A stretch of DNA of 64,000 nucleotides from Halomonas sp. KAO (GTDB lineage: Bacteria > Pseudomonadota > Gammaproteobacteria > Pseudomonadales > Halomonadaceae). The notes beneath the pieces were generated by a model that was not told the DNA's origin, searched no databases, and saw nothing but the letters and a program-made list of their open reading frames with translations. The translations under genes were made by a program, and so were the position numbers. The stretch lies in NCBI RefSeq assembly GCF_015595025.1, contig NZ_JADNRL010000024.1, positions 229,499 through 293,498 of the forward strand, given 5' to 3'. Below are positions 10,007 to 19,283 of this stretch, in pieces. Numbering within the stretch: the first letter of the stretch is position 1; each line of letters begins with the position of its first letter.

Positions 10007-10896
10007 CAATGCGCGCTGGACAGGCGTTGCGGCAGGTAGGCCACCAGGTGGTCGAGAAAGCGCTGCAGCTTGGGCGAGCGCTGGCGGTGGCGGGGGAAGA
10101 CCGCCCAGACCGCCGTGTCGTCGTGGCGGTAGGCGTCGAGCACCGAGATCAGGGCGCCGCTCGCCAGATGCTCCTCCACGTAGTAGTCGGGCAGCTGGGC
10201 CAGCCCCAGTCCCTTAAGGGCGGCATCGAGCAGCGCAGGCCCCGAGTTGGCTCGCCACGAGCCACTGACGCGTACCTCGCGACGCACGCCATCCACCACG
10301 AAGCGCCACTGGTCACGACTGCCGACCAGGCAGCGGTGGCGGGAGAGCTCGGCCAGGGCATGGGGCTGGGAGATATGCTCGAAGTAGGTCGGGGCGCCGA
10401 CCACATACTCGCGGCGTTCGCACAGTCGCCTGGCCACCAGGCTCGAGTCCTCCAGGCGGCCCATGCGGATCGCCACATCGAACCCCTCGTCGATGATATC
10501 CACCTGGCGGTTGGTGAAGTGCATGCGCACCTCCAGCTGGGGGTGTTCGAGCAGGAAGTCGTTGACCAGCGGGGCGAGAAAGCGCTCGCCGAAGGTGGTG
10601 GCGGAGGTCAGGGAGAGGCGCCCCTGGGGGCGGTCCTGGAGGTCATCGATCGCCGCCTCGGCCTCGCGAAAGCCGTCGAACAGATGGCGGCAGTGGCGGT
10701 AGTAGAGCGCCCCGGCGTCGGTCAGGTTGATCTGGCGCGTGGTGCGATAGAGCAGGGCGGTGCCCAGTTGTTGCTCGAGCTGGCTGACCAGCCGACTGAC
10801 GTGGGAGTTGGAGACCGACAGCTCCCGCGCGGCCGCCGCAAAGGTGCCCAGCCGCACCACCTCGACGAAGGCTTCGATACGATCCCAGCGCTGCAT
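10006..10896 (-). CDS. LysR-family regulator divergent from formaldehyde-oxidation genes
   Basis: This 296-residue regulator has the N-terminal winged helix-turn-helix (AFVEVVRLGTFAAAARELSVSNSHVSRLVSQLEQQLG) and a C-terminal effector domain of the CrgA-like subgroup (RLSLTSATTFGERFLAP). The start at 10896 was chosen because it gives the standard short N-terminus before the helix-turn-helix. It is transcribed divergently from adhC/frmA at 11022, so it probably controls glutathione-dependent formaldehyde oxidation and its own gene from the shared 125-nt gap. Confidence 0.88.
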   Translation of the reverse strand: MQRWDRIEAFVEVVRLGTFAAAARELSVSNSHVSRLVSQLEQQLGTALLYRTTRQINLTDAGALYYRHCRHLFDGFREAEAAIDDLQDRPQGRLSLTSATTFGERFLAPLVNDFLLEHPQLEVRMHFTNRQVDIIDEGFDVAIRMGRLEDSSLVARRLCERREYVVGAPTYFEHISQPHALAELSRHRCLVGSRDQWRFVVDGVRREVRVSGSWRANSGPALLDAALKGLGLAQLPDYYVEEHLASGALISVLDAYRHDDTAVWAVFPRHRQRSPKLQRFLDHLVAYLPQRLSSAH

Positions 10897-10918
10897 GGAC
10901 TCTCCTGAAGAATGCAAG

Positions 10919-10940
10919 ATTGTTGCTGTGTGGCAATAAT
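10919..10940. promoter_or_regulatory. Candidate LysR-type operator in the lysR-adhC gap
   Basis: An interrupted inverted repeat, attgttgc-N6-gcaataat, has arms that match in all but one pair and the T-N11-A pattern of LysR boxes. It is central in the divergent promoter region. A direct repeat of ggtttata follows at about 10960-10980. Confidence 0.45.
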
Positions 10941-10985
10941 GTAATGCCTTTGGTGCGGTTTATACCGGTTCGGTTTATAGCCTAG

Positions 10986-12285
<1,300 letters not shown>

Positions 12286-12341
12286 GCGCCACCCTGTCGA
12301 TCGGCGGCCGGAAGTTCCCGGCCGACAAGGAGAGTGAATTC

Positions 12342-13196
12342 ATGACCATGACCGAAAACCTCGAGCTGGTATCGGCCAACAAGAGTTTCGGCGGCTGGCA
12401 CAAGCGCTACCGCCATCGCTCCCGGGCGCTGGATTGCGAGATGATCTTCGCCATCTACCTGCCGCCCCAGGCCGAGACCGAGCGGGTGCCGCTGCTGTGG
12501 TGGCTCTCCGGACTGACCTGCAACGACGAGAACTTCATGCAGAAGGCCGGCGCGCACCGGGCTGCCGCCGAGCTCGGCATCGCGATCATCTGTCCGGACA
12601 CCAGCCCGCGTGGCACCGACCTGCCCGGTGAGCATGACAGCTATGACTTCGGCTCCGGCGCCGGCTTCTATGTCAACGCCACCCAGGAGCCCTGGAAGCG
12701 TCACTACCGCATGTATGACTATGTGACCGAAGAGCTGCCCTCCGTGGTGCGCCAGCACTTCCCGGTCAACGGTCGCGAATCGATCAGCGGCCACTCCATG
12801 GGCGGTCACGGCGCACTGGTGGCGGCGCTGCGTCGGCCGGGACACTATCGCTCGGTGTCGGCCTTCGCGCCGGTCGTCAACCCCTCCGAGTGCCCCTGGG
12901 GGCAGAAGGCCTTCTCGAGCTATCTCGGCGATGACCGCGGCAAGTGGACCCAGTACGACGCCTGTGAGCTGGTAGCCCGTGGCGCCTCCAGCCAGCCGCT
13001 GTTCATCGACCAGGGCGAGGCGGATGACTTCCTCGAGGAGCAGCTCAAGCCCGAGCGTCTCGAGGCGGTGTGTGCCGAGCACGACCATCCGCTGACCCTG
13101 CGCCGACAGCCGGGATACGATCACAGCTACTACTTCATCGCCTCCTTTATCGAGGATCACCTGCGCTACCACGCCGAGCATCTGCACAAGAAGTGA
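12342..13196 (+). CDS. fghA: S-formylglutathione hydrolase
   Basis: This 284-residue alpha/beta hydrolase (esterase D family, also called FrmB) splits S-formylglutathione into formate and glutathione, the second step of formaldehyde detoxification in the cytoplasm. The nucleophile elbow GHSMGGHGA is near residue 149 and the C-terminal catalytic histidine is in GYDHSYYF. The N-terminal WLSGLTCNDENF oxyanion segment is also typical. A good ribosome binding site (aaggagag) precedes the ATG. It follows frmA across the tandem-hairpin array. Confidence 0.95.
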   Translation: MTMTENLELVSANKSFGGWHKRYRHRSRALDCEMIFAIYLPPQAETERVPLLWWLSGLTCNDENFMQKAGAHRAAAELGIAIICPDTSPRGTDLPGEHDSYDFGSGAGFYVNATQEPWKRHYRMYDYVTEELPSVVRQHFPVNGRESISGHSMGGHGALVAALRRPGHYRSVSAFAPVVNPSECPWGQKAFSSYLGDDRGKWTQYDACELVARGASSQPLFIDQGEADDFLEEQLKPERLEAVCAEHDHPLTLRRQPGYDHSYYFIASFIEDHLRYHAEHLHKK

Positions 13197-13326
13197 TGTG
13201 TCGCCCAGGGGCCTAGATCTCCCGTGTGCATGACGTGCCGGGCCCGTATACTGCCTGCTACTACTGGCAAGCGGGCCTGGCACGAGGGGCATAAGTGGAG
13301 AGAGACGCGATGCGACGAGGGCAGCC

Positions 13327-14031
13327 ATGATCAGGGCGCTGCTTCGTAGGGTAACGGGGTGGCTATGGCGTGCCGCGTTGGGCTTTGTGGTGCTGTCGGT
13401 GCTGCTGGTACTGTTGTTCCGCCAGGCGCCGGTATTCGGCTCCATGGTGATGGTGGAGCGCAAGGTACACTCCTGGCTGGTCCGTGAACCCATCGATCTC
13501 CAGCATCGCTGGCGGCCCTGGGAGTCCCTCTCCGATCACGCCAAGCTGGCGGTCATCGCCGCCGAGGATCAGCGTTTTCTCGACCACCACGGCTTCGACC
13601 TGGTGGAGATTCGGCGTGCCTGGCAGGCGAGTCGCAACGGGGGCCGGCTGCGCGGTGCCAGCACCCTGAGTCAGCAGACCGCCAAGAACCTCTTTCTGTG
13701 GAGCGGGCGCAGCTGGGTACGCAAGGGCCTAGAGGCCTGGTTTACCCTGCTGATCGAACTGGTCTGGCCCAAGCAGCGCATCCTCGAGGTCTACCTGAAT
13801 ATCGCCGAATGGGACAGCGGCGTCTTCGGCCTGGAAGCCGCGGCCCAGCACTACTTCGGCGTCTCTGCCGAGCGGCTCGGGCCGCATCAGGCCAGCCGCC
13901 TGGCGGCGATCCTGCCCGACCCGCGCGGCCGCGATGCCGCACGCCCCTCGGCCGATGTGGTCCAACGCAGCGCCTGGATTCGCCGGCAGATGCGCAATCT
14001 CGGCGGGACGGCCTACCTCGATCGACTGTGA
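13327..14031 (+). CDS. mtgA: Monofunctional biosynthetic peptidoglycan transglycosylase
   Basis: This 234-residue GT51 enzyme polymerises lipid II into glycan strands at the outer face of the inner membrane. It has a single N-terminal membrane anchor (residues 13-35) and the ordered GT51 motifs: VIAAEDQRFLDHHGFD with the catalytic glutamate near residue 80, GASTLSQQTAKNLFL, and KQRILEVYLNIAEWDSGVFGLEAAAQHYFG. No transpeptidase domain is present. The 3' end overlaps the convergent LysR gene by 19 nt. Confidence 0.95.
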   Translation: MIRALLRRVTGWLWRAALGFVVLSVLLVLLFRQAPVFGSMVMVERKVHSWLVREPIDLQHRWRPWESLSDHAKLAVIAAEDQRFLDHHGFDLVEIRRAWQASRNGGRLRGASTLSQQTAKNLFLWSGRSWVRKGLEAWFTLLIELVWPKQRILEVYLNIAEWDSGVFGLEAAAQHYFGVSAERLGPHQASRLAAILPDPRGRDAARPSADVVQRSAWIRRQMRNLGGTAYLDRL

Positions 14032-14915
14032 CGGCTTGCCTGCTCCCCGAGGTGCTCCATCAGATGCTGCCGCATCGCCGCCGCCGCCGGTGACAGGCTG
14101 ACATCGACCCGGCAGATCAGCCCGATCTGACGCTCCACGTAAGGTTCCGACAGCGGCACGAAGCGCAGCCGTGCGTACTCCTCGGGAAATGCCAGTCGCG
14201 GCAGGGTGGTGATGCCGATGCCCGCCTCCAGCATGGCATTCAGCGAGATCATGTTGGAGATATCGAAAGCGCTCTGCGCCAGCAGAGGCTCGGCATCGGT
14301 TCCCGAGAGCAGCCGCGAGGTGCCGTTGCGGATCAACACCTCCCCCTGCAGCTCCTGCCAGTTCAGCGCCAGGCGGTCGGCGAAGCGGTGGTCCTCGCGG
14401 CATACCACCCCGATGGCATCGCGCATCAAGGGGTGGAAATCCAGCTCGGCGTCCGCCTGCCACAGGCTGGAGATGCCGAGATCCACCTCACCACTGGCCA
14501 CCATCCGGCCCACGAAGTCGGCGTTGCCGTCGTGCAGGCTGACCCTGAGATCCGGGTAGCGCTGGATGAAGTCACTGAGCAGGCGTGGCATCAGCCGGCT
14601 GGCCACCGAGGGCACGGCCGCCATGTCGATATGCCCGGCGCGCTTCTCCACCCGGGCGACCAGATCCCGGCTGACGCGATCGTGCTGAGTCACGAGCTCG
14701 CGGAAGCGCGGCAGGCAGTAGGCACCGAAGGGGGTGAGAGTCGCCTTGCCCCCCTTCTCGAACAGTGGCTCGCCCAGCCGCTGCTCGAGCTCACGTACCG
14801 CCATGGAGAGCGCCGGCTGGGTGCGGTGCAGATGACGGGCGGCGGCATGAAAGCCGCCCTCGTCGACGATGGCCAGCACATAACGGAGGGGCTGTATCTT
14901 GAGCTCGGGATGCAT
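14013..14915 (-). CDS. LysR-family regulator of the aldehyde dehydrogenase/dipeptidase/BCCT cluster
   Basis: This 300-residue LysR protein has an N-terminal helix-turn-helix (YVLAIVDEGGFHAAARHLHRTQPALSMAVRELEQRLG) and a CysB-like effector-binding domain. It is divergent from the aldehyde dehydrogenase at 15032 with a 116-nt AT-rich gap between them, so it most likely senses the substrate or an intermediate of that cluster. The effector is unknown. Confidence 0.88.
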   Translation of the reverse strand: MHPELKIQPLRYVLAIVDEGGFHAAARHLHRTQPALSMAVRELEQRLGEPLFEKGGKATLTPFGAYCLPRFRELVTQHDRVSRDLVARVEKRAGHIDMAAVPSVASRLMPRLLSDFIQRYPDLRVSLHDGNADFVGRMVASGEVDLGISSLWQADAELDFHPLMRDAIGVVCREDHRFADRLALNWQELQGEVLIRNGTSRLLSGTDAEPLLAQSAFDISNMISLNAMLEAGIGITTLPRLAFPEEYARLRFVPLSEPYVERQIGLICRVDVSLSPAAAAMRQHLMEHLGEQASRHSRSR

Positions 14916-14938
14916 GGCGACCTCGGCGGGGCAGGGTA

Positions 14939-14953
14939 ATAAGAAGACCTTAT
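14939..14953. promoter_or_regulatory. Candidate LysR box before the aldehyde dehydrogenase cluster
   Basis: A perfect short palindrome, ataag-N5-cttat, of the LysR T-N11-A kind sits 24-38 nt upstream of the lysR start, in an AT-rich stretch unlike the surrounding DNA. A related half-site (cttatctt) occurs about 30 nt further on. Confidence 0.45.
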
Positions 14954-15031
14954 CATTTTATCTTTATTTTTGATTACCTCTTATCTTCTGGCATCGCCTA
15001 GGATGGCCTTGATCATATTCAGGAGGTTTCC

Positions 15032-16474
15032 ATGTCCCACGTTCACTCTCTCTACATCAATGGCACCTGGGTCGAGGGTCAGGGCAGCATCGCCAACGTC
15101 AACCCCTCGGACACCAGTGATATCGTCGGCGACTATGCCCAGGCCAGCGTCGCTCAGGTGGGGGAGGCCATCAGCGCTGCCAGGCAGGGCCAGAAGCAGT
15201 GGGCCAGGACCGGCCTCGAGCATCGCTATGGAGTGCTGATGGCCATCGGCGATGAACTGATCGCGCGCAAGGCCGAGCTGGGTGAACTGCTCGCCCGTGA
15301 AGAGGGCAAGACGCTGGCCGAGGGCATGGGCGAAGTCCACCGCTCGGGGCAGTTCTTCCACTACTACGGTGCCGAGGTGCTGCGCCAGATCGACGAGCGC
15401 GCCGAGTCGGTGCGGCCGGGCGTGGAGGTCGATATTCGTCGCGAGCCGGTAGGGGTGGTCGGCATCATCAGCCCCTGGAACTTCCCCATGGCCACGGCGG
15501 TGTGGAAGATCGCCCCGGCACTGGCCTTCGGCAACGCGGTGGTGTTCAAGCCCGCCAACCTGGTACCGGCCAGCGCCTGGGCCCTGACCGAGATCATCAG
15601 CCGCCAGGAGCTGCCCGCCGGTACCTTCAACCTGATCATGGGCTCCGGCGGCTCGGTGGGCGATGCGCTGATCTCGAGCCCCGAGATCCATGCCGTGAGC
15701 TTCACCGGCTCGCTGGAGGTCGGGCGCCGCGTGGCCACCGCCACCGCCGCCAACCTGGTCAAGTGCCAGCTGGAGATGGGGTCCAAGAACGCCCTGATCG
15801 TGGCCGACGACGCCGACCTGGACCTGGCCGTGGAGGCCGCCTTCAACGGGGCCTACTCCGGCACCGGCCAGAAGTGCACCGCGTCCTCGCGACTGATCGT
15901 CACCGAGAAGGTCCATGACGCCTTCGTCGAGAAGCTGATCAAGCGGCTCGAGCAGGTCAAGGTCGGTCATGCCCTGGAGGAGGGCGTGAGCTTCGGCCCG
16001 GCCGCCGATGCCCGGCAGCTGGAGTCGAACCTGGCCTGGGTCGAGCGTGCCCAGCGTGAAGGCGCCAGGCTGGCCTTCGGCGGCGAGCGCCTCGAGCGCG
16101 ACACCGATGGCTACTTCATGGCGCCGACACTGTTCGTCGACACCACCAATGAGATGCCGATCAACCGCGAAGAGGTCTTCGGGCCCATCGCCTGCGTGAT
16201 CAAGGTGGCGGATGCCGATGAGGCCATCGAGGTGCTCAACGACACCCACTTCGGCCTGACCGCCGGCATCATCACCGACTCCCTGGCGCTTGCCAGCGAG
16301 TTCAAGGCCCGCGCCGAAACCGGCTGCGTCATGGTCAATCTGGCCACCGCCGGCACTGACTACCATGTGCCCTTCGGCGGTCGCAAGAACTCGAGCTTCG
16401 GCCCGCGTGAGCAAGGCCGCTACGCTCGCGAGTTCTACACCGTGGTCAAGACCTGCTACGTCAAGGCCAACTGA
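15032..16474 (+). CDS. NAD(P)-dependent aldehyde dehydrogenase (alpha-ketoglutaric-semialdehyde dehydrogenase-like)
   Basis: This 480-residue enzyme oxidises an aldehyde to the acid. Key residues are in place: N150 in SPWNFP, E248 in LEMGSKN and the nucleophile C282 in GQKCTASS. The general look (GTGQKCTASSRLIVTEKVHDAFVEKL) is closest, as I recall, to the YcbD/KGSADH group, which makes 2-oxoglutarate from its semialdehyde, but succinate-semialdehyde or betaine-aldehyde specificity cannot be excluded. A strong aggagg precedes the ATG. It is the first gene of a cluster running to 22353, divergent from its LysR regulator. Confidence 0.85.
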   Translation: MSHVHSLYINGTWVEGQGSIANVNPSDTSDIVGDYAQASVAQVGEAISAARQGQKQWARTGLEHRYGVLMAIGDELIARKAELGELLAREEGKTLAEGMGEVHRSGQFFHYYGAEVLRQIDERAESVRPGVEVDIRREPVGVVGIISPWNFPMATAVWKIAPALAFGNAVVFKPANLVPASAWALTEIISRQELPAGTFNLIMGSGGSVGDALISSPEIHAVSFTGSLEVGRRVATATAANLVKCQLEMGSKNALIVADDADLDLAVEAAFNGAYSGTGQKCTASSRLIVTEKVHDAFVEKLIKRLEQVKVGHALEEGVSFGPAADARQLESNLAWVERAQREGARLAFGGERLERDTDGYFMAPTLFVDTTNEMPINREEVFGPIACVIKVADADEAIEVLNDTHFGLTAGIITDSLALASEFKARAETGCVMVNLATAGTDYHVPFGGRKNSSFGPREQGRYAREFYTVVKTCYVKAN

Positions 16475-16502
16475 GCCAGGGCCCGAGAGAGGAGTCGAGC
16501 TG

Positions 16503-17510
16503 ATGTCCAAGCAGATGCTGACGGTCGATGGTCTGCAGTACTCCAACTGGTCGAGGGATATCTTCGAGCAGATGCGCGAGGGCGGCGTCGATGCCGTCCA
16601 CGCTACCCTGGTCTACCATGAAACCACCCGCGAGACGCTCTCGCGGATGGGTGAGTGGAACCGGCGCTTCGAGGAGCATGCCGACCTGATCATGCCGGTG
16701 CGCCAGGCGAGCGATATCGAACGCGCGCGTCAGGCCGGCAAGGTGGGAATCTTCCTGGGTGCCCAGAACTGCTCGCCCATCGAAGACGACGTCGACATGG
16801 TGGAGGTGATGCGCGATCTGGGGCTGCTGATCATGCAGCTCACCTACAACAACCAGAGCCTGCTGGCCTGTGGTTGCTACGAGGCCGAGGACAGCGGGAT
16901 CACCCGCTTCGGACGCCAGGTGATTCGCGAGATGAACCGGGTCGGCATGGTCATCGACATGTCACACAGCGGCGAGCGTTCTACCCTGGACGCCATCGAG
17001 CTCTCCAGCCGTCCGGTCATCATCTCTCACGCCAATCCGGCGAGCTTCCATCCGGCCAAACGCAACAAGTCCGACAGGGTACTCAAGGCCATCGCCGAGT
17101 GTGATGGATTGCTGGGGTTCTCCGCCTACCCGTTCCACCTCAGGAACGGCTCGGACTGCACCCTGACCGAGTACTGCGAAATGATCGCCCGCACTGCCGA
17201 CCTGATGGGGGTGGAGCATCTGGGGATCGGTACCGATCTGTGCCAGAACCAGCCCACCTCGATCCTCGACTGGATGCGCAATGGTCGCTGGTCGAAGGAG
17301 ATGGACTACGGCGAAGGCAGCGCCACCAATGCCGGCTGGCCCAAGCCGCTGGCCTGGCTGCGTGACAGCCGCGACTTCCCCAACCTGATCGAGGGTCTGC
17401 GTGGGGTTGGCTTCGCGGAGCAGGAGGTCGCCGGGATCATGGGTCGGAACTGGGTGGCACTGCTGGAGCGTGCCGCCACGCCCGAGCAGGGCCTGAACCG
17501 GGTCGCCTGA
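16503..17510 (+). CDS. M19-family (renal dipeptidase-like) hydrolase lacking the first metal motif
   Basis: This 335-residue protein has the membrane-dipeptidase barrel pattern: MSHSGE (about 152), ISHANPASFHP (about 174) and HLGIGTDLC (about 240). The N-terminal H-x-D that normally binds zinc is replaced by DGLQYSNWS. The same variant occurs, as I recall, in the dipeptidase-like protein next to dimethylglycine-catabolism genes in Pseudomonas. It may therefore act on a betaine-related amide or N-substituted amino acid rather than on dipeptides. The start at 16503 has a gaggagtcgagct leader; an upstream in-frame extension overlaps the aldehyde dehydrogenase and is rejected. Confidence 0.75.
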   Translation: MSKQMLTVDGLQYSNWSRDIFEQMREGGVDAVHATLVYHETTRETLSRMGEWNRRFEEHADLIMPVRQASDIERARQAGKVGIFLGAQNCSPIEDDVDMVEVMRDLGLLIMQLTYNNQSLLACGCYEAEDSGITRFGRQVIREMNRVGMVIDMSHSGERSTLDAIELSSRPVIISHANPASFHPAKRNKSDRVLKAIAECDGLLGFSAYPFHLRNGSDCTLTEYCEMIARTADLMGVEHLGIGTDLCQNQPTSILDWMRNGRWSKEMDYGEGSATNAGWPKPLAWLRDSRDFPNLIEGLRGVGFAEQEVAGIMGRNWVALLERAATPEQGLNRVA

Positions 17511-17593
17511 AGGGAAGAACTCAACGGTCACAAACATAAAAATCACAACAGCGGCCCCGCTCCTCGAGGGGCCCTGCGCCAGAGGCCACTCTG

Positions 17594-19282
17594 ATGTCGT
17601 CAACCAAGACCAACACCAATACCTACATCGATAACAGCATCGATAACAACAGCGACACTCCCGAAGCCTCGCTGCCTGCCGGTCAGCATCGACTGGGCGA
17701 TCCCGTCGTGCTGACCCTGAGCATCGGCTTCATCGTGTTGTTCGTGGGCCTGTCACTCTATGATATCAACGGCGTCGCCGATGCCATTGGCGCAGGCTTC
17801 GCCTGGACGGCCAAGGCCCTCGGCGCCTACTTCCAGCTGCTGCTGCTGTTGACCTTTCTGGTCGCCATCGGTCTGACCTGTACGCCCATGGCCGGCGCAC
17901 GCATCGGCAATACTTTTACCCCGGAGCTCTCCACCTTCAAGTGGGTGTCGATCATCATGTGCACCCTGCTGGCCGGTGGCGGGGTCTTCTTCGCCGCTGG
18001 CGAGCCGATCTACCACTTCGTGACGACGCCGCCGTCATTCGACACCGAGGCGGGCACTGTCGACGCCATCGCGCCGGCACTGGCCCAGTCGTTCATGCAC
18101 TGGGGCTTTCTGGCCTGGGCGGTACTGGGCAGCCTGACCTCCATCGTGCTGGCCCACGCCCACTACGACAAGGGCCAGCCACTGCAGCCGCGGACCCTGC
18201 TCTACCCGCTGTTCGGCGAGCGCATCATGAGCGGCATGTTCGGCGGTGTGGTCGATGCGCTCTGCGTTATCGCCGTGGTCGCCGGTACCGTGGGTCCCAT
18301 CGGCTTTCTCGCCACCCAGGTGAGCTTCGGCCTGCATGAGCTGCTCGGTGTGGTCAACAACTACACCACCCAGCTGATCATCCTGGTCTGCCTCGGTGCC
18401 ATCTATGTCACCTCGGCGATCACCGGCATCGACAAGGGCATCCAGCTGCTGAGCCGCTTGAATGTCTTCCTGGCGCTGGGCATCGCGGCGGTGATCTTCC
18501 TGTTCGGCCCCACGCTGTTTCTGGTCAACGCCTTTACCCAGGGCTTCGGCGAATACCTGACCAACTTCTTCACCATGTCGACCATGACCGCCCAGAGCGC
18601 ACCGGACTGGTGGATGCAGTGGTGGACGGTGTTCTTCTTCGCCTGGTTCATTGGCTATGGTCCGCTGATGGCGATCTTCGTCGCGCGCATCTCCAGGGGG
18701 CGCACGATCCGCCAGATGATCCTGACCGTCGCCGTGCTGGCGCCCATCGCCACCACGATCTGGTTCACCCTGCTGGGCGGCTCGGGCATCTTCTTTCAGT
18801 TCACCGGGGTGATCGACCTGAGCGAGGCGCTGACCAACTTCCAGTTCGACGTGGCCACCCTCACCGTGGCTCAGGCACTGCCCGGTGGCACCTTCATGGC
18901 GCTGGCGATCCTGGTGCTCACCACCATCTTCGTTGCCACCACCGGCGACTCGATGAGCTATGCCATCGCCGTGGTCGGCGCCGGCCACGACAGGCCCAGC
19001 TCGCTGATCCGTGCCTTCTGGGGCATTACCATGTCACTGATGGCGGCAATCCTGCTGTACATGGGGGCCGGACAGATCAGCGCCCTGCAGCAGTTCATCG
19101 TGCTCACCGCCATTCCGGTGTCGCTGGTGCTGCTGCCGTCACTGTGGACCGGCCCCCAGGCCGCCATCGCCATGGCCCGCAATCAGGGGCTGGTCTCCCG
19201 GGACCTGCGGCCGATCGCGGTCCAGCCAGCCTCGTCAACACCGCCGGCACAGCCAGGCTCGACGCCCTCTCAGGAGCAGTAA
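17594..19282 (+). CDS. BCCT-family transporter with a non-canonical substrate box
   Basis: This 562-residue inner-membrane carrier has the 12-helix BCCT pattern. The conserved segment before TM8 reads WWTVFFFAWFIGYGPLMAIFVARISRGR (in two overlapping pieces, residues about 339-366), whereas glycine-betaine carriers normally have WAWW-x-x-W-x-P there; several aromatic cage residues are replaced. The N-terminus is rich in Asn and Thr. It stands between the dipeptidase-like gene and two uncharacterised genes and is presumably the importer for the substrate of this cluster, which is likely not plain glycine betaine. Confidence 0.85.
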   Translation: MSSTKTNTNTYIDNSIDNNSDTPEASLPAGQHRLGDPVVLTLSIGFIVLFVGLSLYDINGVADAIGAGFAWTAKALGAYFQLLLLLTFLVAIGLTCTPMAGARIGNTFTPELSTFKWVSIIMCTLLAGGGVFFAAGEPIYHFVTTPPSFDTEAGTVDAIAPALAQSFMHWGFLAWAVLGSLTSIVLAHAHYDKGQPLQPRTLLYPLFGERIMSGMFGGVVDALCVIAVVAGTVGPIGFLATQVSFGLHELLGVVNNYTTQLIILVCLGAIYVTSAITGIDKGIQLLSRLNVFLALGIAAVIFLFGPTLFLVNAFTQGFGEYLTNFFTMSTMTAQSAPDWWMQWWTVFFFAWFIGYGPLMAIFVARISRGRTIRQMILTVAVLAPIATTIWFTLLGGSGIFFQFTGVIDLSEALTNFQFDVATLTVAQALPGGTFMALAILVLTTIFVATTGDSMSYAIAVVGAGHDRPSSLIRAFWGITMSLMAAILLYMGAGQISALQQFIVLTAIPVSLVLLPSLWTGPQAAIAMARNQGLVSRDLRPIAVQPASSTPPAQPGSTPSQEQ

Positions 19283-19283
19283 C

